This document shows, one piece after another, positions 17,784 through 26,127 of a DNA stretch of 64,000 bases; position 1 is the first letter of the stretch; the number at the start of each line of letters is the position of its first letter. The stretch spans positions 1 to 64,000 of the forward strand of contig CAINOB010000100.1 of the NCBI GenBank assembly GCA_903851365.1. The letters are read 5' to 3'. Source of the stretch: an uncultured Bacteroidota bacterium. Its GTDB lineage: Bacteria > Bacteroidota > Bacteroidia > Bacteroidales > UBA12481. The position numbers and the translations under genes were made by a program. The notes below the pieces were generated by a model. It ran no database searches. It was not told where the DNA came from and worked only from the letters and a program-made list of their open reading frames with translations.

Positions 17784-19130
17784 CTATAGATACTCCCAAG
17801 GAAATTTCCATGGATCCCTGTACTCCGGAATAGAGAGCCTTGTCGCTTCAGGGTCACCGATGATCATCTCTTTTATCGGATCGAACTGTATCGACCGGCC
17901 GAGCTTCATGGCCAGAACGCTCAGCTCGATCGGAGCATCCACTTTGATATGATATTCCGGATTGCAAGAAGGTTGTTTTCTTGATTTGACACAATTCAGC
18001 CATTCGATTTCATGTCCGGGGGAGGAAGGAATGGTTTGTGGAGGGGTTTGCATGCCATCCATCCGGTTTCCTTCGGGAAGAATCTGATGGGTGTCGTAGT
18101 CAGTTAGCAGGGTGCCATTAACTCCATGGAAATAGAGGCCCAGGCGTCGCTGGCTCTCCTTTGCTTTCAGAAAATCGAATCCGTAACTATTTGTTGATGA
18201 GTGCATCCAGCTCATGGTCAGGCCTGGATACCGCCAGATGACCTCATGGTTATCGTACGCATCGCTATCGTCGTTGAGGATAAAACGGCCTCCTGTGGCA
18301 CAGATTTCCGTAGGATAACCCAGATCGAGTGCCCAGATAGGCAGATCGGTGATGTGAGGTGCCATCCCGGGGGTCCAGCCTCCGCTGAAATCCATCCAGA
18401 AACAGTGATAAAAGGCATCCTTCGTGAGGAAGGGATTGAATGGCTGCATCCGTGCGGGTCCAACCCACATATCCCAGTTAAGCCCTTCAGGAATCTTGTC
18501 GGTGTTGGCTCCATGGGATACGCCGTTTGGCGCTTCATTGTGGACGAAGAAAGTCCGGACGGCGCTGATTTTGCCCAGGTTGCCCGATCGTATGAGTTCC
18601 ACCATTCGGCGGTAATGCTCGCTGGCATGAATCTGGGTCCCCACCTGGCAGATAATGTTGTGTTTGCGGACGGCATTCCGGACCGCAACTGCTTCACCAA
18701 AATGCATTGCCATTGGCTTTTGCAGATAGATATCGATCCCTGCCTTTGCAGCATCAATGGCCTGCAGGGCATGCCAGTGAGCCGGAGTCGAAATGATTAC
18801 GGCATCAAGGCCAGGGTGTTTTAAAAGGTCACGATAATCCGTATAGCCTTTGCATTTATACTTGCTTACGATAGGATCGAGCCGCTGTTTCCAAACATCA
18901 CAAGCGGCAACCAGAACAGCATCGGGATGCATCATAGCTGCATTGAGATTGCCGGTACCCATCGAGCCGCACCCGATAATTCCAATGTTTATCTTGTCGC
19001 TTGGGGCGATGGTCCTTTTCCCTTCTGCAGCTTGGGAACCCAGTACCATTGGAGCAGCCAGTGAAGCTATCGTTGTAGTTTTCATGAATTGCCTCCGAGA
19101 GTAAACAGTATTTTTTTCGTTGTCTTTCAT
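17784..19130 (-). CDS. Tat-exported Gfo/Idh/MocA-family oxidoreductase
   Basis: This is a 448-residue NAD(P)-dependent oxidoreductase-like protein with a twin-arginine signal (SRRQFMK, residues 11-17) and a following Ala-rich segment, so it is folded with its cofactor before export. The Rossmann motif GIIGCGSMGTGN lies near residue 50. The usual EKP motif is LQKPMAM, which keeps the key Lys but replaces Glu with Gln, and the HASEHYRR segment lies further on. Relatives act on sugars or sugar derivatives, and some are GH109 glycosidases. The exact substrate is unknown. It follows the DUF6807 gene with a 4-bp gap, an arrangement common in carbohydrate clusters. Confidence 0.9.
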   Translation of the reverse strand: MKDNEKNTVYSRRQFMKTTTIASLAAPMVLGSQAAEGKRTIAPSDKINIGIIGCGSMGTGNLNAAMMHPDAVLVAACDVWKQRLDPIVSKYKCKGYTDYRDLLKHPGLDAVIISTPAHWHALQAIDAAKAGIDIYLQKPMAMHFGEAVAVRNAVRKHNIICQVGTQIHASEHYRRMVELIRSGNLGKISAVRTFFVHNEAPNGVSHGANTDKIPEGLNWDMWVGPARMQPFNPFLTKDAFYHCFWMDFSGGWTPGMAPHITDLPIWALDLGYPTEICATGGRFILNDDSDAYDNHEVIWRYPGLTMSWMHSSTNSYGFDFLKAKESQRRLGLYFHGVNGTLLTDYDTHQILPEGNRMDGMQTPPQTIPSSPGHEIEWLNCVKSRKQPSCNPEYHIKVDAPIELSVLAMKLGRSIQFDPIKEMIIGDPEATRLSIPEYRDPWKFPWEYL

Positions 19131-19134
19131 TGGT

Positions 19135-20199
19135 TTATTTTGAAGGTTGATTGTATTCGTCCCACCATCCGGCGGTTACGGTTGTATCAGGTTTTGAGCC
19201 ATTATGTACTACCAGCCGATATCGCAGCACGAGTGGATGGCCTTTCAACAGGGGATAACGGGTTCCATGCGCCGGAAAAGCAGGTTGCACCCAGGCCAGG
19301 TTGGGGTATTCCACCCAGGGTCCGGGATAATCAGGGTTTCCTTTGTACTGTAAAATTGACAGGCCCGATGGGGATCCGGCATCCTGGAAAGTTCCGCTCA
19401 GATCGGACCACGACCGGACTGGCGAAGTCCCCGGTTGATCAGTAAAATGAGTGAGGGTCTGTGATTTTGGTGATTGCATCCGGATATTGAAGCAGCCGTA
19501 ACTGTTGGTTTGCCGCGTGGCGATTGAGATGCTGTCTTCCAGAGCGCTAAGACGAATGGTGATATCGATGATCCTTTTATCTGCAGTTGCCGGATATACC
19601 CGGATGATGGAATTTTCCAAAACGATTGGCTTTTTGTCTTCCCACATCCAGCGGTTTTCTGCGGATATCTCGGCATAATCTGTACCGTTTACCAGATCGA
19701 CCTTCCCAGTTGGCCGGGCAAAGATCCGCTGAAGAGCGTAAAGATCGCCCTGAAGCGAACCGTACCTGACTTCGGGCCAGGCCCACCAGATGCCACGATG
19801 GTGCGGTTCACCGTCGAGCGGCCAGTCGCGGGTGAGCGTCTCCCCCTGCAATCCGAACAGCGGATGGATATAATCACTGCGGGGTATGGCATAAATGTTT
19901 GTGGTTACCACGGTATCCTTGCGAACTCCCGGATGCTGACTGATATATTCGTCGCGGTAGGTACCGGTGACTTCGCCCTCCACCGGTTTCTCCTTGCGTT
20001 CACCGTTCAACCGTATCACATCTTTCTCATAAACAGTCTTATAGTTGTACTGGAGCACAGCTTTTCCGTCCTCCTCAATCCTGTATTGCCCGTCGGGCAG
20101 CCGGAAAGCCTTCATGGTTTTTCCTTTCGGAGTAAAGCTTGATATTATCAGAAACAAGGCGGCCAGGAGAATGACTGCCGGACAGGTTCGGTGTTTCAT
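19135..20199 (-). CDS. Secreted DUF6807 (PmoA-like) protein
   Basis: This is a 354-residue protein with a signal peptide (VILLAALFLIISSF). It shows the hallmark block of the DUF6807/PmoA-like family: HPLFGLQGETLTRDWP, DGEPHHRGIWWAWPEV and later NSYGCFNIRMQSP. The paired His residues in PHHRG suggest a metal or sugar site, but no activity is established. The family is found beside Gfo/Idh/MocA oxidoreductases in Bacteroidota and Planctomycetota, and here it is the first gene of the pair, 4 bp before the oxidoreductase. A joint role in modified-sugar metabolism in the periplasm is inference. Confidence 0.85.
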   Translation of the reverse strand: MKHRTCPAVILLAALFLIISSFTPKGKTMKAFRLPDGQYRIEEDGKAVLQYNYKTVYEKDVIRLNGERKEKPVEGEVTGTYRDEYISQHPGVRKDTVVTTNIYAIPRSDYIHPLFGLQGETLTRDWPLDGEPHHRGIWWAWPEVRYGSLQGDLYALQRIFARPTGKVDLVNGTDYAEISAENRWMWEDKKPIVLENSIIRVYPATADKRIIDITIRLSALEDSISIATRQTNSYGCFNIRMQSPKSQTLTHFTDQPGTSPVRSWSDLSGTFQDAGSPSGLSILQYKGNPDYPGPWVEYPNLAWVQPAFPAHGTRYPLLKGHPLVLRYRLVVHNGSKPDTTVTAGWWDEYNQPSK

Positions 20200-20234
20200 G
20201 AGTAAATTATTTTACCCTGAAATATAGGTTAATT

Positions 20235-20720
20235 CTAAAGATTTTTACATTTACCCGACCAGCTATCAATATCCAGCCGGACGATTTCTGTTTTTGCAAA
20301 GGAATTTGTGGCATATTTCATTCCGGCTGTTTTATCGGCAGGGGAATATTTATCCAGGAAAAGCTCCAATGCTTTCATCCTTTCTTCAGAGAGGATACTT
20401 ATAAATGCCTTGCCGTCGAGAATAATGCTTTCATATTCCGTGGTAAATTTCCCTGAAATAACATGGGTTCGACCCACGATACAAAGTGAAACATTATTGC
20501 ATATTTCAATACAGCGAAGTTTTCTTCCTTCTTTGGCACAATGAAAAAAAACTGACCCTTTACCATCCCAAACATAACTTATCGGCACAGCATATGCTCC
20601 GCCATTTTCAGCCTGCATAGACAACACCGCAAATTCTCCTTCAATCAGCAATTTTCTGGCAGCCACTTCATTTAGCAAACGATCTTGGCGCCTTATATCA
20701 GAATTGGAATAATGCATCAT
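20235..20720 (-). CDS. Pyridoxamine 5'-phosphate oxidase-fold protein (NimA-like)
   Basis: This 161-residue flavin-binding split-barrel protein matches the 5-nitroimidazole-reductase-like group: AVLSMQAENGGAYAVPISYV, then VFFHCAKEGRKLRCIEICNN and VCIVG-type strands. Such proteins bind FMN, and some reduce nitroimidazoles; most act on unknown substrates. It is cytosolic, with no signal. It is a single gene separated from the DUF6807 gene by 35 bp, and divergent from the DUF1801-like gene. It may start at either of two adjacent ATGs (20720 or 20717). Drug resistance should not be inferred from the fold. Confidence 0.85.
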   Translation of the reverse strand: MMHYSNSDIRRQDRLLNEVAARKLLIEGEFAVLSMQAENGGAYAVPISYVWDGKGSVFFHCAKEGRKLRCIEICNNVSLCIVGRTHVISGKFTTEYESIILDGKAFISILSEERMKALELFLDKYSPADKTAGMKYATNSFAKTEIVRLDIDSWSGKCKNL

Positions 20721-20856
20721 CCCACTTGTTTAAAGTTCAACAAATTTAATCCATTAATGTCTCCATCAGTGAGATAAACTAATTAAACAATTGTTCACGA
20801 ATTTTGTATAATCGAGTGATGGTAATATATCGTAACCGATAACTAATAAGGACATT

Positions 20857-21261
20857 ATGCCAATTACGGAAGAAACAAGGATTTTGATTTTTAATAAATT
20901 GAAAAAAAACCTGGAAAAATTTACTCCTCCGATGGTGGTGAGAATTGATACTTTAAACAGTTCTTTCGAGATTATTGGTAATAAGCCGGTTCCTTATGGT
21001 TATGACAAAAAGCTTATACCCGGAATGTTTTTCGCAACAATAGCTCAGCGAAAGGACAGTGTGACTTTTCACTTTTTCCCATCTTATATGAATGCAAATC
21101 TGAGGGAGGTTGCTCCCTCTCTTTATAAATATCTGAAGGGAAAAACATGCTTCCATTTTACTAAGGAGGAGCAAGTAAATGAACAGGAGCTAACCTTATT
21201 ATTACAGGAAGGATTTATGTTCTGGGAAAAATCCGGATATATGAATACTACCTCCCCATAA
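20857..21261 (+). CDS. DUF1801-like small cytosolic protein
   Basis: This is a 134-residue protein. The middle, KPVPYGYDKKLIPGMFFATIAQRKDSVTFHFFP, fits the YdhG/DUF1801 pattern of a small alpha/beta fold that covers a hydrophobic pocket. No catalytic motif or signal is visible. It converges on the DUF169 gene, with stops 10 bp apart. An ACCTCC/GGAGGT inverted repeat (21250-21255 and 21275-21280) straddles the two ends and could act as a weak shared terminator. The function is unknown. Confidence 0.65.
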   Translation: MPITEETRILIFNKLKKNLEKFTPPMVVRIDTLNSSFEIIGNKPVPYGYDKKLIPGMFFATIAQRKDSVTFHFFPSYMNANLREVAPSLYKYLKGKTCFHFTKEEQVNEQELTLLLQEGFMFWEKSGYMNTTSP

Positions 21262-21271
21262 GCTTGATCTA

Positions 21272-22024
21272 TCAGGAGGTAATTCTCTTTTTCACGGTTT
21301 CCCAGGTGTCAGTAATCAGAAAGCTTTCCTCCATATAATCAATCATCCTTTCAAACTTTATCATGGGAACAGCAAAGGATAATATATTAGCCGGAACGCA
21401 GGGACGTGCTGAAGGATCGAACATTCCAATGACAGCCCTTGGTCGGTCAGCATCTTTTTCAAGATAAGGGTAGTGAACGATGGAACTGCAGCCAGCCCCA
21501 AAAGGAGTATAGGTGCTGTTTGGCTCCACCTGATCAAAATTGGTCAACGTAAAAAGGCCCGACAAAACATCGGGTTTTGCAAAGAAGATGACAACCGCTG
21601 GTTCATCAATCTCCTCAAGCTTATCCCAACGTTTAAAAATGATGTAATTGCCTTTAGCGTCTTTTACCGTTTTCTGTTCTTTTTGCAATTCGAGCACCAT
21701 TTCAGGAGTTCTTATGTACCGTTCACCCTCCATTTTACCTGGGATTCCGCAGGATAAAAAATATTCGAAATTGTGACGAATGGTATCTGAATAACCGAGA
21801 TATCGTTTCGCTCCCCCGCAAGCAATGGCATCTGCATCATAAGCAAGTGATTCGCCATTCCTGACTTTTGCCAATTCGCAGATTAAACAGCTTCGGCCTT
21901 TAGCTTTTGTAACAATCCTGGCATTTTGAGGCTCTTTATGGTAGTAAAAAGTGATTGGCAATTCACTTGATCCAAAATATTTTTCCCACAGTTGAAGGAA
22001 TCTTTCTTTAAGGTTTGTGTCCAT
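21272..22024 (-). CDS. DUF169-family protein
   Basis: This 250-residue cytosolic protein carries the DUF169 pattern: CLICELAKVRNGESLAYDAD, ACGGAKRYLGYSD and FGAGCSSIVHYPY. Several conserved cysteines (SCLIC, ACGG, GAGC) could bind a metal or cofactor. The family is widespread in anaerobes and often lies near redox genes, but it has no established function. It is divergent from the next gene with only 31 bp between the predicted starts. Confidence 0.85.
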   Translation of the reverse strand: MDTNLKERFLQLWEKYFGSSELPITFYYHKEPQNARIVTKAKGRSCLICELAKVRNGESLAYDADAIACGGAKRYLGYSDTIRHNFEYFLSCGIPGKMEGERYIRTPEMVLELQKEQKTVKDAKGNYIIFKRWDKLEEIDEPAVVIFFAKPDVLSGLFTLTNFDQVEPNSTYTPFGAGCSSIVHYPYLEKDADRPRAVIGMFDPSARPCVPANILSFAVPMIKFERMIDYMEESFLITDTWETVKKRITS

Positions 22025-22055
22025 GTCTTAAAATTAGAGAAACCGCACTAAAACA

Positions 22056-23711
22056 ATGGTAAACGTCGGACAATTTTTGAATATATTTACCATCGTGAAC
22101 CTTAAATTGATTGACCTGTCTGCCATCGCTGCATTTTTGCTGCTCACCTTCTCTGTTTCCGCACAGCAGGTGACTGTAAAACACCCTGTCCGTTTCGATG
22201 AATCAAAACCATTGAATGACAGTTTGTTCCGGGGTGAAACCTCCAAGCAGCAACCTTACCAATATTTATACCCCGATCAAAAACCGTCGCATAAGCCAGG
22301 GAAGGGTAATTCCAGTGCCCTGCAGGTGGAGCAGACTCATATGGGAGCAGGCCCGGCGCCTCAACTGATTGCAAGTTTCGGCGGTCTGGGGGCAGGCTTT
22401 CCCGGTACCGACAGTACGGTACGGTTCCGAAATCCGTCGGATAACACACTTGCCGTTGGATATGATCACATCTTCCAGATCGTCAATTCGAGGATGGCCA
22501 TATATACTAAGGCTGGCAAACAATTCGATGAAACGGGAAAGGTACTTTTCGGACCGGTTGAAACCCGGATGGTTTTTCAGGGATTCGGGGGAGTATGCGA
22601 GAAAACCAACAATGGCGATGCTGTGGTCCGATACGATCAATTGGCCGACCGCTGGTTGATTGTGATGCCGATATTCAGAAAAAGCAAGGAGGGAACATAC
22701 AGCATGTGTTATGCGGTGAGCATGACCCCCAACCCGTTCGGGCCCTACTATCGATACGAATTCATAAGGGAATTGTTTCCCGATTATCCCCGTCCGGCTG
22801 TGTGGCCAGATGGATATTATATCACCACAAGTACCGGCGATAACGTGATCCAGAAGCACGCGGTGGTTGTTGACCGTAACCGGATGCTGAAAGGGGAGGA
22901 GGCAACGGAGCAGATGTTCCTCCTGGATGGAGTCAATTTCCTGATCAATGCTGATCTTGAAGGACCCCGTCTGCCACCCGCCGGTGCCCCCAATATCATG
23001 ATGGCTGCCGGAGGGTCTCAACTTCATGGTATCCTTAAGGATGATGGGATTTTCATCTGGAAATTCCATACCAATTGGGAGGATCCCCAAAAGAGCCGTC
23101 TTGAGGGTCCGGTCAGGATTCCCGTTGCACCCTATGAATACCTAGGAGGGGGGCAGCTCACCGAAGCGGTTCCACAGCCAGGCAGCAGCCAGCGCCTGGA
23201 TGCCCAGGGCGACAAGCTCATGGCGCGAATGGTTTACCGGCGGATCGGCAATCGCGAATCCTTGGTTGTGGTTCACTCGGTAGCTACTTCAGCAGGTGGC
23301 GGTGGAGTGCGATGGTATGAGTTTCGTCTAACCAGGAAAGGTGATCCAGTGTTATTTCAGCAGGGAACCTACGCTCCGGAGGGCAACTTCCGCTGGATGG
23401 GTAGTCCGGCTATTGATGCGGCAGGGAATATTGGAATCGGCTACTCCTTTGGCGGATCAGGTGATTTCGCCGGTCAGAGATTCGCCGGCCGCCTGGCGAG
23501 CGATCCTGCCGGGATATTTTCACTCCAGGAATCTATCCTGGTGAAGGGCGAGGCTGCACAGGAGCGCAACCGCCGTTGGGAGGATTATACGCAGACGGCT
23601 GTTGACCCTATCGACGACCGCACACTCTGGTATGTGGGTGATTATCTGAAAAAAGGCGAAAAAAATTACTCCACCATGATCGGCGCATTCCGGCTTGGCA
23701 CGGTGAAATAA
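22056..23711 (+). CDS. Large secreted protein of unknown family
   Basis: This 551-residue protein has an N-terminal hydrophobic segment ending FSVSAQQ. A GTG at 22095 would give a cleaner signal peptide (NLKLIDLSAIAAFLLL) and leave room for a promoter, so the true start may be there. The mature chain is beta-rich with repeating motifs such as FRNPSDNTLAVGYDHIFQIVNS, AVVRYDQLADRWLIVMP, MGSPAIDAAGNIGIGYSF and YTQTAVDPIDDRTLWYVGDY, which look like propeller blades of a sialidase-like fold. No catalytic set is identifiable. Expected on the cell surface or in the periplasm. The minus-strand 274-residue ORF over it is a shadow. Confidence 0.75.
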   Translation: MVNVGQFLNIFTIVNLKLIDLSAIAAFLLLTFSVSAQQVTVKHPVRFDESKPLNDSLFRGETSKQQPYQYLYPDQKPSHKPGKGNSSALQVEQTHMGAGPAPQLIASFGGLGAGFPGTDSTVRFRNPSDNTLAVGYDHIFQIVNSRMAIYTKAGKQFDETGKVLFGPVETRMVFQGFGGVCEKTNNGDAVVRYDQLADRWLIVMPIFRKSKEGTYSMCYAVSMTPNPFGPYYRYEFIRELFPDYPRPAVWPDGYYITTSTGDNVIQKHAVVVDRNRMLKGEEATEQMFLLDGVNFLINADLEGPRLPPAGAPNIMMAAGGSQLHGILKDDGIFIWKFHTNWEDPQKSRLEGPVRIPVAPYEYLGGGQLTEAVPQPGSSQRLDAQGDKLMARMVYRRIGNRESLVVVHSVATSAGGGGVRWYEFRLTRKGDPVLFQQGTYAPEGNFRWMGSPAIDAAGNIGIGYSFGGSGDFAGQRFAGRLASDPAGIFSLQESILVKGEAAQERNRRWEDYTQTAVDPIDDRTLWYVGDYLKKGEKNYSTMIGAFRLGTVK

Positions 23712-23725
23712 GAACTCAGAGCAGA

Positions 23726-24133
23726 TTATCTCGATCTCATTTTATTCCCTTTTGGATCGTGCGTTACTTCGGCCAGACCAAGAGCCTCCATTAAAGGGGG
23801 TATATACATTCCGAAGCGTCCACGAAGCCCTTTCTTCATTCCATACCAGCCACCAACCGGATTATTTTCTGAACGACCCCATGCTTCAACAGTTCCTTCC
23901 TTTGCAGGTTTTTGTTCATCTGCGCTACCCAATTCCATCCAGTCGCCATGGTCTTTCAGCATTTTATGCAAATCGTTAAGGCAATCTAAATTATAAAGTA
24001 AAACTGTTTTACCAACTGTGCATACCAAAACATCTTTGCCATCTTTCTGGTCCAAATGCATGGTATATTCACTGGTCAATGGCGGTGTTTTCAATGCCAT
24101 AGGATTATCTTTAGTGCCTATATTGAATGACAT
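23726..24133 (-). CDS. Small cytosolic protein, family not recognised
   Basis: This 135-residue protein has no signal peptide or membrane span. Its first half is beta-rich (EYTMHLDQKDGKDVLVCTVGKTVLLYN as two or three strands) and its second half contains SENNPVGGWYGMKKGLRGRF, a Gly- and Arg-rich stretch that could contact nucleic acid or phosphate, which is speculation. Composition and length look like a real gene. It converges on the large secreted-protein gene with 14 bp between stops, and is divergent from the radical SAM gene. Confidence 0.65.
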   Translation of the reverse strand: MSFNIGTKDNPMALKTPPLTSEYTMHLDQKDGKDVLVCTVGKTVLLYNLDCLNDLHKMLKDHGDWMELGSADEQKPAKEGTVEAWGRSENNPVGGWYGMKKGLRGRFGMYIPPLMEALGLAEVTHDPKGNKMRSR

Positions 24134-24198
24134 ACCTTTTAATTAGTTTTCAAATCTAACATCTTATATACCTAAAAGTTTAAGTCCGGTATTAACTT

Positions 24199-24206
24199 TA
24201 ACTTTG
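24199..24206 (+). promoter_or_regulatory. Candidate Bacteroidota -7 box for the radical SAM gene
   Basis: TAACTTTG fits the TAnnTTTG consensus and lies 28 bp before the TTG start at 24235, a workable distance. The -33 element is not clear. Confidence 0.35.
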
Positions 24207-24234
24207 TTGCCTGAATTATACTGAATCATCTCCT

Positions 24235-26124
24235 TTGCCACAGTCAGTTCTCCTCATAACGCCCCCGTTTACCCAGCTGAACACCCCTTATCCGGCAACA
24301 GCCTATCTGAAGGGATTTCTGAACACACGAAAAATACGTGCGAACCAGGCCGATCTGGGGATTGAGGTGATCCTTGAACTTTTTTCATCGAAAGGTTTAA
24401 CCTCGCTGTTCAGAGAAACCGGCACGAGAAGCGGTAAATTATCGAAAAATGCACGCCGGATTATCAGTTTACAGGATGATTATATCCGGACCATAAACCC
24501 GGTAATCAGTTTTTTACAAGGGAAAAATCCATCGCTGGCTTACCTTATCTGCGAGGGGAATTACCTTCCTGAAGCTTCAAGGTTCAATGATCTGGAAGAT
24601 CTCGACTGGGCCTTTGGCACCATGGGTATTCAGGATCAGGCGAAGCATCTTGCCACTCTGTATCTGGATGACCTGTCGGACCTGATTACGGAGGTAGTCG
24701 ATCCGCATTTCGGATTCAGCCGATATGCCGTAAGGTTGGGACGATCGGCCTCCACTTTTGATGAAATGGAAACGGAGCTAGGCAAGGAAAACAGCTTTAT
24801 CGATCATTTGCTGATCCTGCTGCTGGAGAAAAAGCTGGAACTTTATAAACCGTCACTGGTGGGTTTATCGGTTCCATTTCCAGGGAATTTATTTTCTGCC
24901 TTCCGATGCGGGCAATGGATCCGTAAAAACCGCCCGGAAATAAAAACCGTTATCGGCGGAGGATTTGCCGGCACCGAACTCCGGTCGCTGAGTGACCCCA
25001 GGGTATTCAATTATATCGATTACATCATTCTGGACGATGGAGAGGCACCGCTGGAACAGCTGATCAGCCATCTCGACGGGGAGGCTGGCCCGATGGATTT
25101 AAAAAGGACATTTACGTTGAATGAAGGCAGAGTTGCTTATCAGAACGAATCAACTGCAGCCGATATCCCCCAAGCACAATTGGGCACTCCGGATTATTCC
25201 GATCTGCCCCTGGATCAATATATTTCAGTGGTTGAGGTAATAAATCCGATGCACCGGCTCTGGAGCGACGGGCGTTGGAACAAGCTCACCCTGGCACATG
25301 GATGCTATTGGGCCCAGTGCACGTTCTGCGATACTTCGCTTGATTATATCAGGAGATATGAGCCTAATCCAGCGCCGCTAATCTGCGACCGTATTGAAGA
25401 AATTATCAGGCAGACCGGTCAGTTCGGCTTTCACTTCACGGATGAGGCAGCCTCCCCGGCACTTTTACGAGCCCTGGCAAAGGAGATTATCCACCGAAAA
25501 CTGACGGTGGCCTGGTGGACCAATATCAGGTTTGAAAAAAGCTTTAACGCAGAACTTTGCAGCCTGCTTAAGGAATCTGGATGCATTGCTATTTCCGGCG
25601 GGCTGGAGGTAGCCTCCGACCGGCTGTTGAAGCTCATCAACAAAGGAGTTACCGTTGAGCAGGTGGCACAGGTGGCAGCAAATTTTACTAAAAATGGCAT
25701 CATGGTTCATGCTTACCTGATGTACGGATTCCCCACCCAAACCGCCCAGGAAACAATAGATTCTTTGGAAGTAGTCAGACAACTGTTCGAACTCGGACTG
25801 GTCCAGTCGGGATTCTGGCACCACTTTGCCCTCACCGCACACAGCCCGGTTGGGCTGAATCCGGAGAAATTCATGATCCATCGAACCAATACCGAAACAG
25901 GTTCATTCGCCAACAACGACCTGACTTTTACCGATCCAACCGGATGCAATCATGATGCTTTCAGCGAGGGGCTCCGGATATCGCTGTTCAACTATATGCA
26001 TGGCATTGGCTTTGATTTACCGCTCAGCGATTGGTTCGGGTTCAAGGTGCCCAAGACTACAGTGGCAAGGGGCTTTATTCAGAAAATATTAAAGGAGCAG
26101 ACTGTCAAGAAAGCCCATCAATAA
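24235..26124 (+). CDS. B12-binding radical SAM protein with CX4CX2C cluster motif
   Basis: This is a 629-residue protein. The N-terminal part (about 1-250) looks like a cobalamin-binding Rossmann domain (PPFTQLNTPYPATAYLKGFL, GLSVPFPG, IGGGFAG). The radical SAM barrel (about 345-560) has Cys357, Cys362 and Cys365 in GCYWAQCTFCD, that is CX4CX2C rather than the usual CX3CX2C. GGLEVASDRLLKLINKGVT and AYLMYGFPTQT are typical barrel strands. Relatives act in methylation, ring rearrangement and other difficult chemistry; the substrate here is unknown. TTG at 24235 is the only plausible start after an in-frame stop at 24199. It converges on the polyferredoxin gene, which could supply electrons. Confidence 0.88.
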   Translation: MPQSVLLITPPFTQLNTPYPATAYLKGFLNTRKIRANQADLGIEVILELFSSKGLTSLFRETGTRSGKLSKNARRIISLQDDYIRTINPVISFLQGKNPSLAYLICEGNYLPEASRFNDLEDLDWAFGTMGIQDQAKHLATLYLDDLSDLITEVVDPHFGFSRYAVRLGRSASTFDEMETELGKENSFIDHLLILLLEKKLELYKPSLVGLSVPFPGNLFSAFRCGQWIRKNRPEIKTVIGGGFAGTELRSLSDPRVFNYIDYIILDDGEAPLEQLISHLDGEAGPMDLKRTFTLNEGRVAYQNESTAADIPQAQLGTPDYSDLPLDQYISVVEVINPMHRLWSDGRWNKLTLAHGCYWAQCTFCDTSLDYIRRYEPNPAPLICDRIEEIIRQTGQFGFHFTDEAASPALLRALAKEIIHRKLTVAWWTNIRFEKSFNAELCSLLKESGCIAISGGLEVASDRLLKLINKGVTVEQVAQVAANFTKNGIMVHAYLMYGFPTQTAQETIDSLEVVRQLFELGLVQSGFWHHFALTAHSPVGLNPEKFMIHRTNTETGSFANNDLTFTDPTGCNHDAFSEGLRISLFNYMHGIGFDLPLSDWFGFKVPKTTVARGFIQKILKEQTVKKAHQ

Positions 26125-26127
26125 ATC

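Noticed and set aside
18201-18824. Plus-strand ORF of 207 residues inside the Gfo/Idh/MocA gene
   Set aside because: Antisense to a conserved oxidoreductase with Rossmann and Tat motifs; Cys/His-rich shadow composition.
22266-23090. Minus-strand ORF of 274 residues inside the large secreted-protein gene
   Set aside because: Shadow frame with no signal, motif or start context; the plus-strand protein has repeated propeller-like motifs and a signal peptide.
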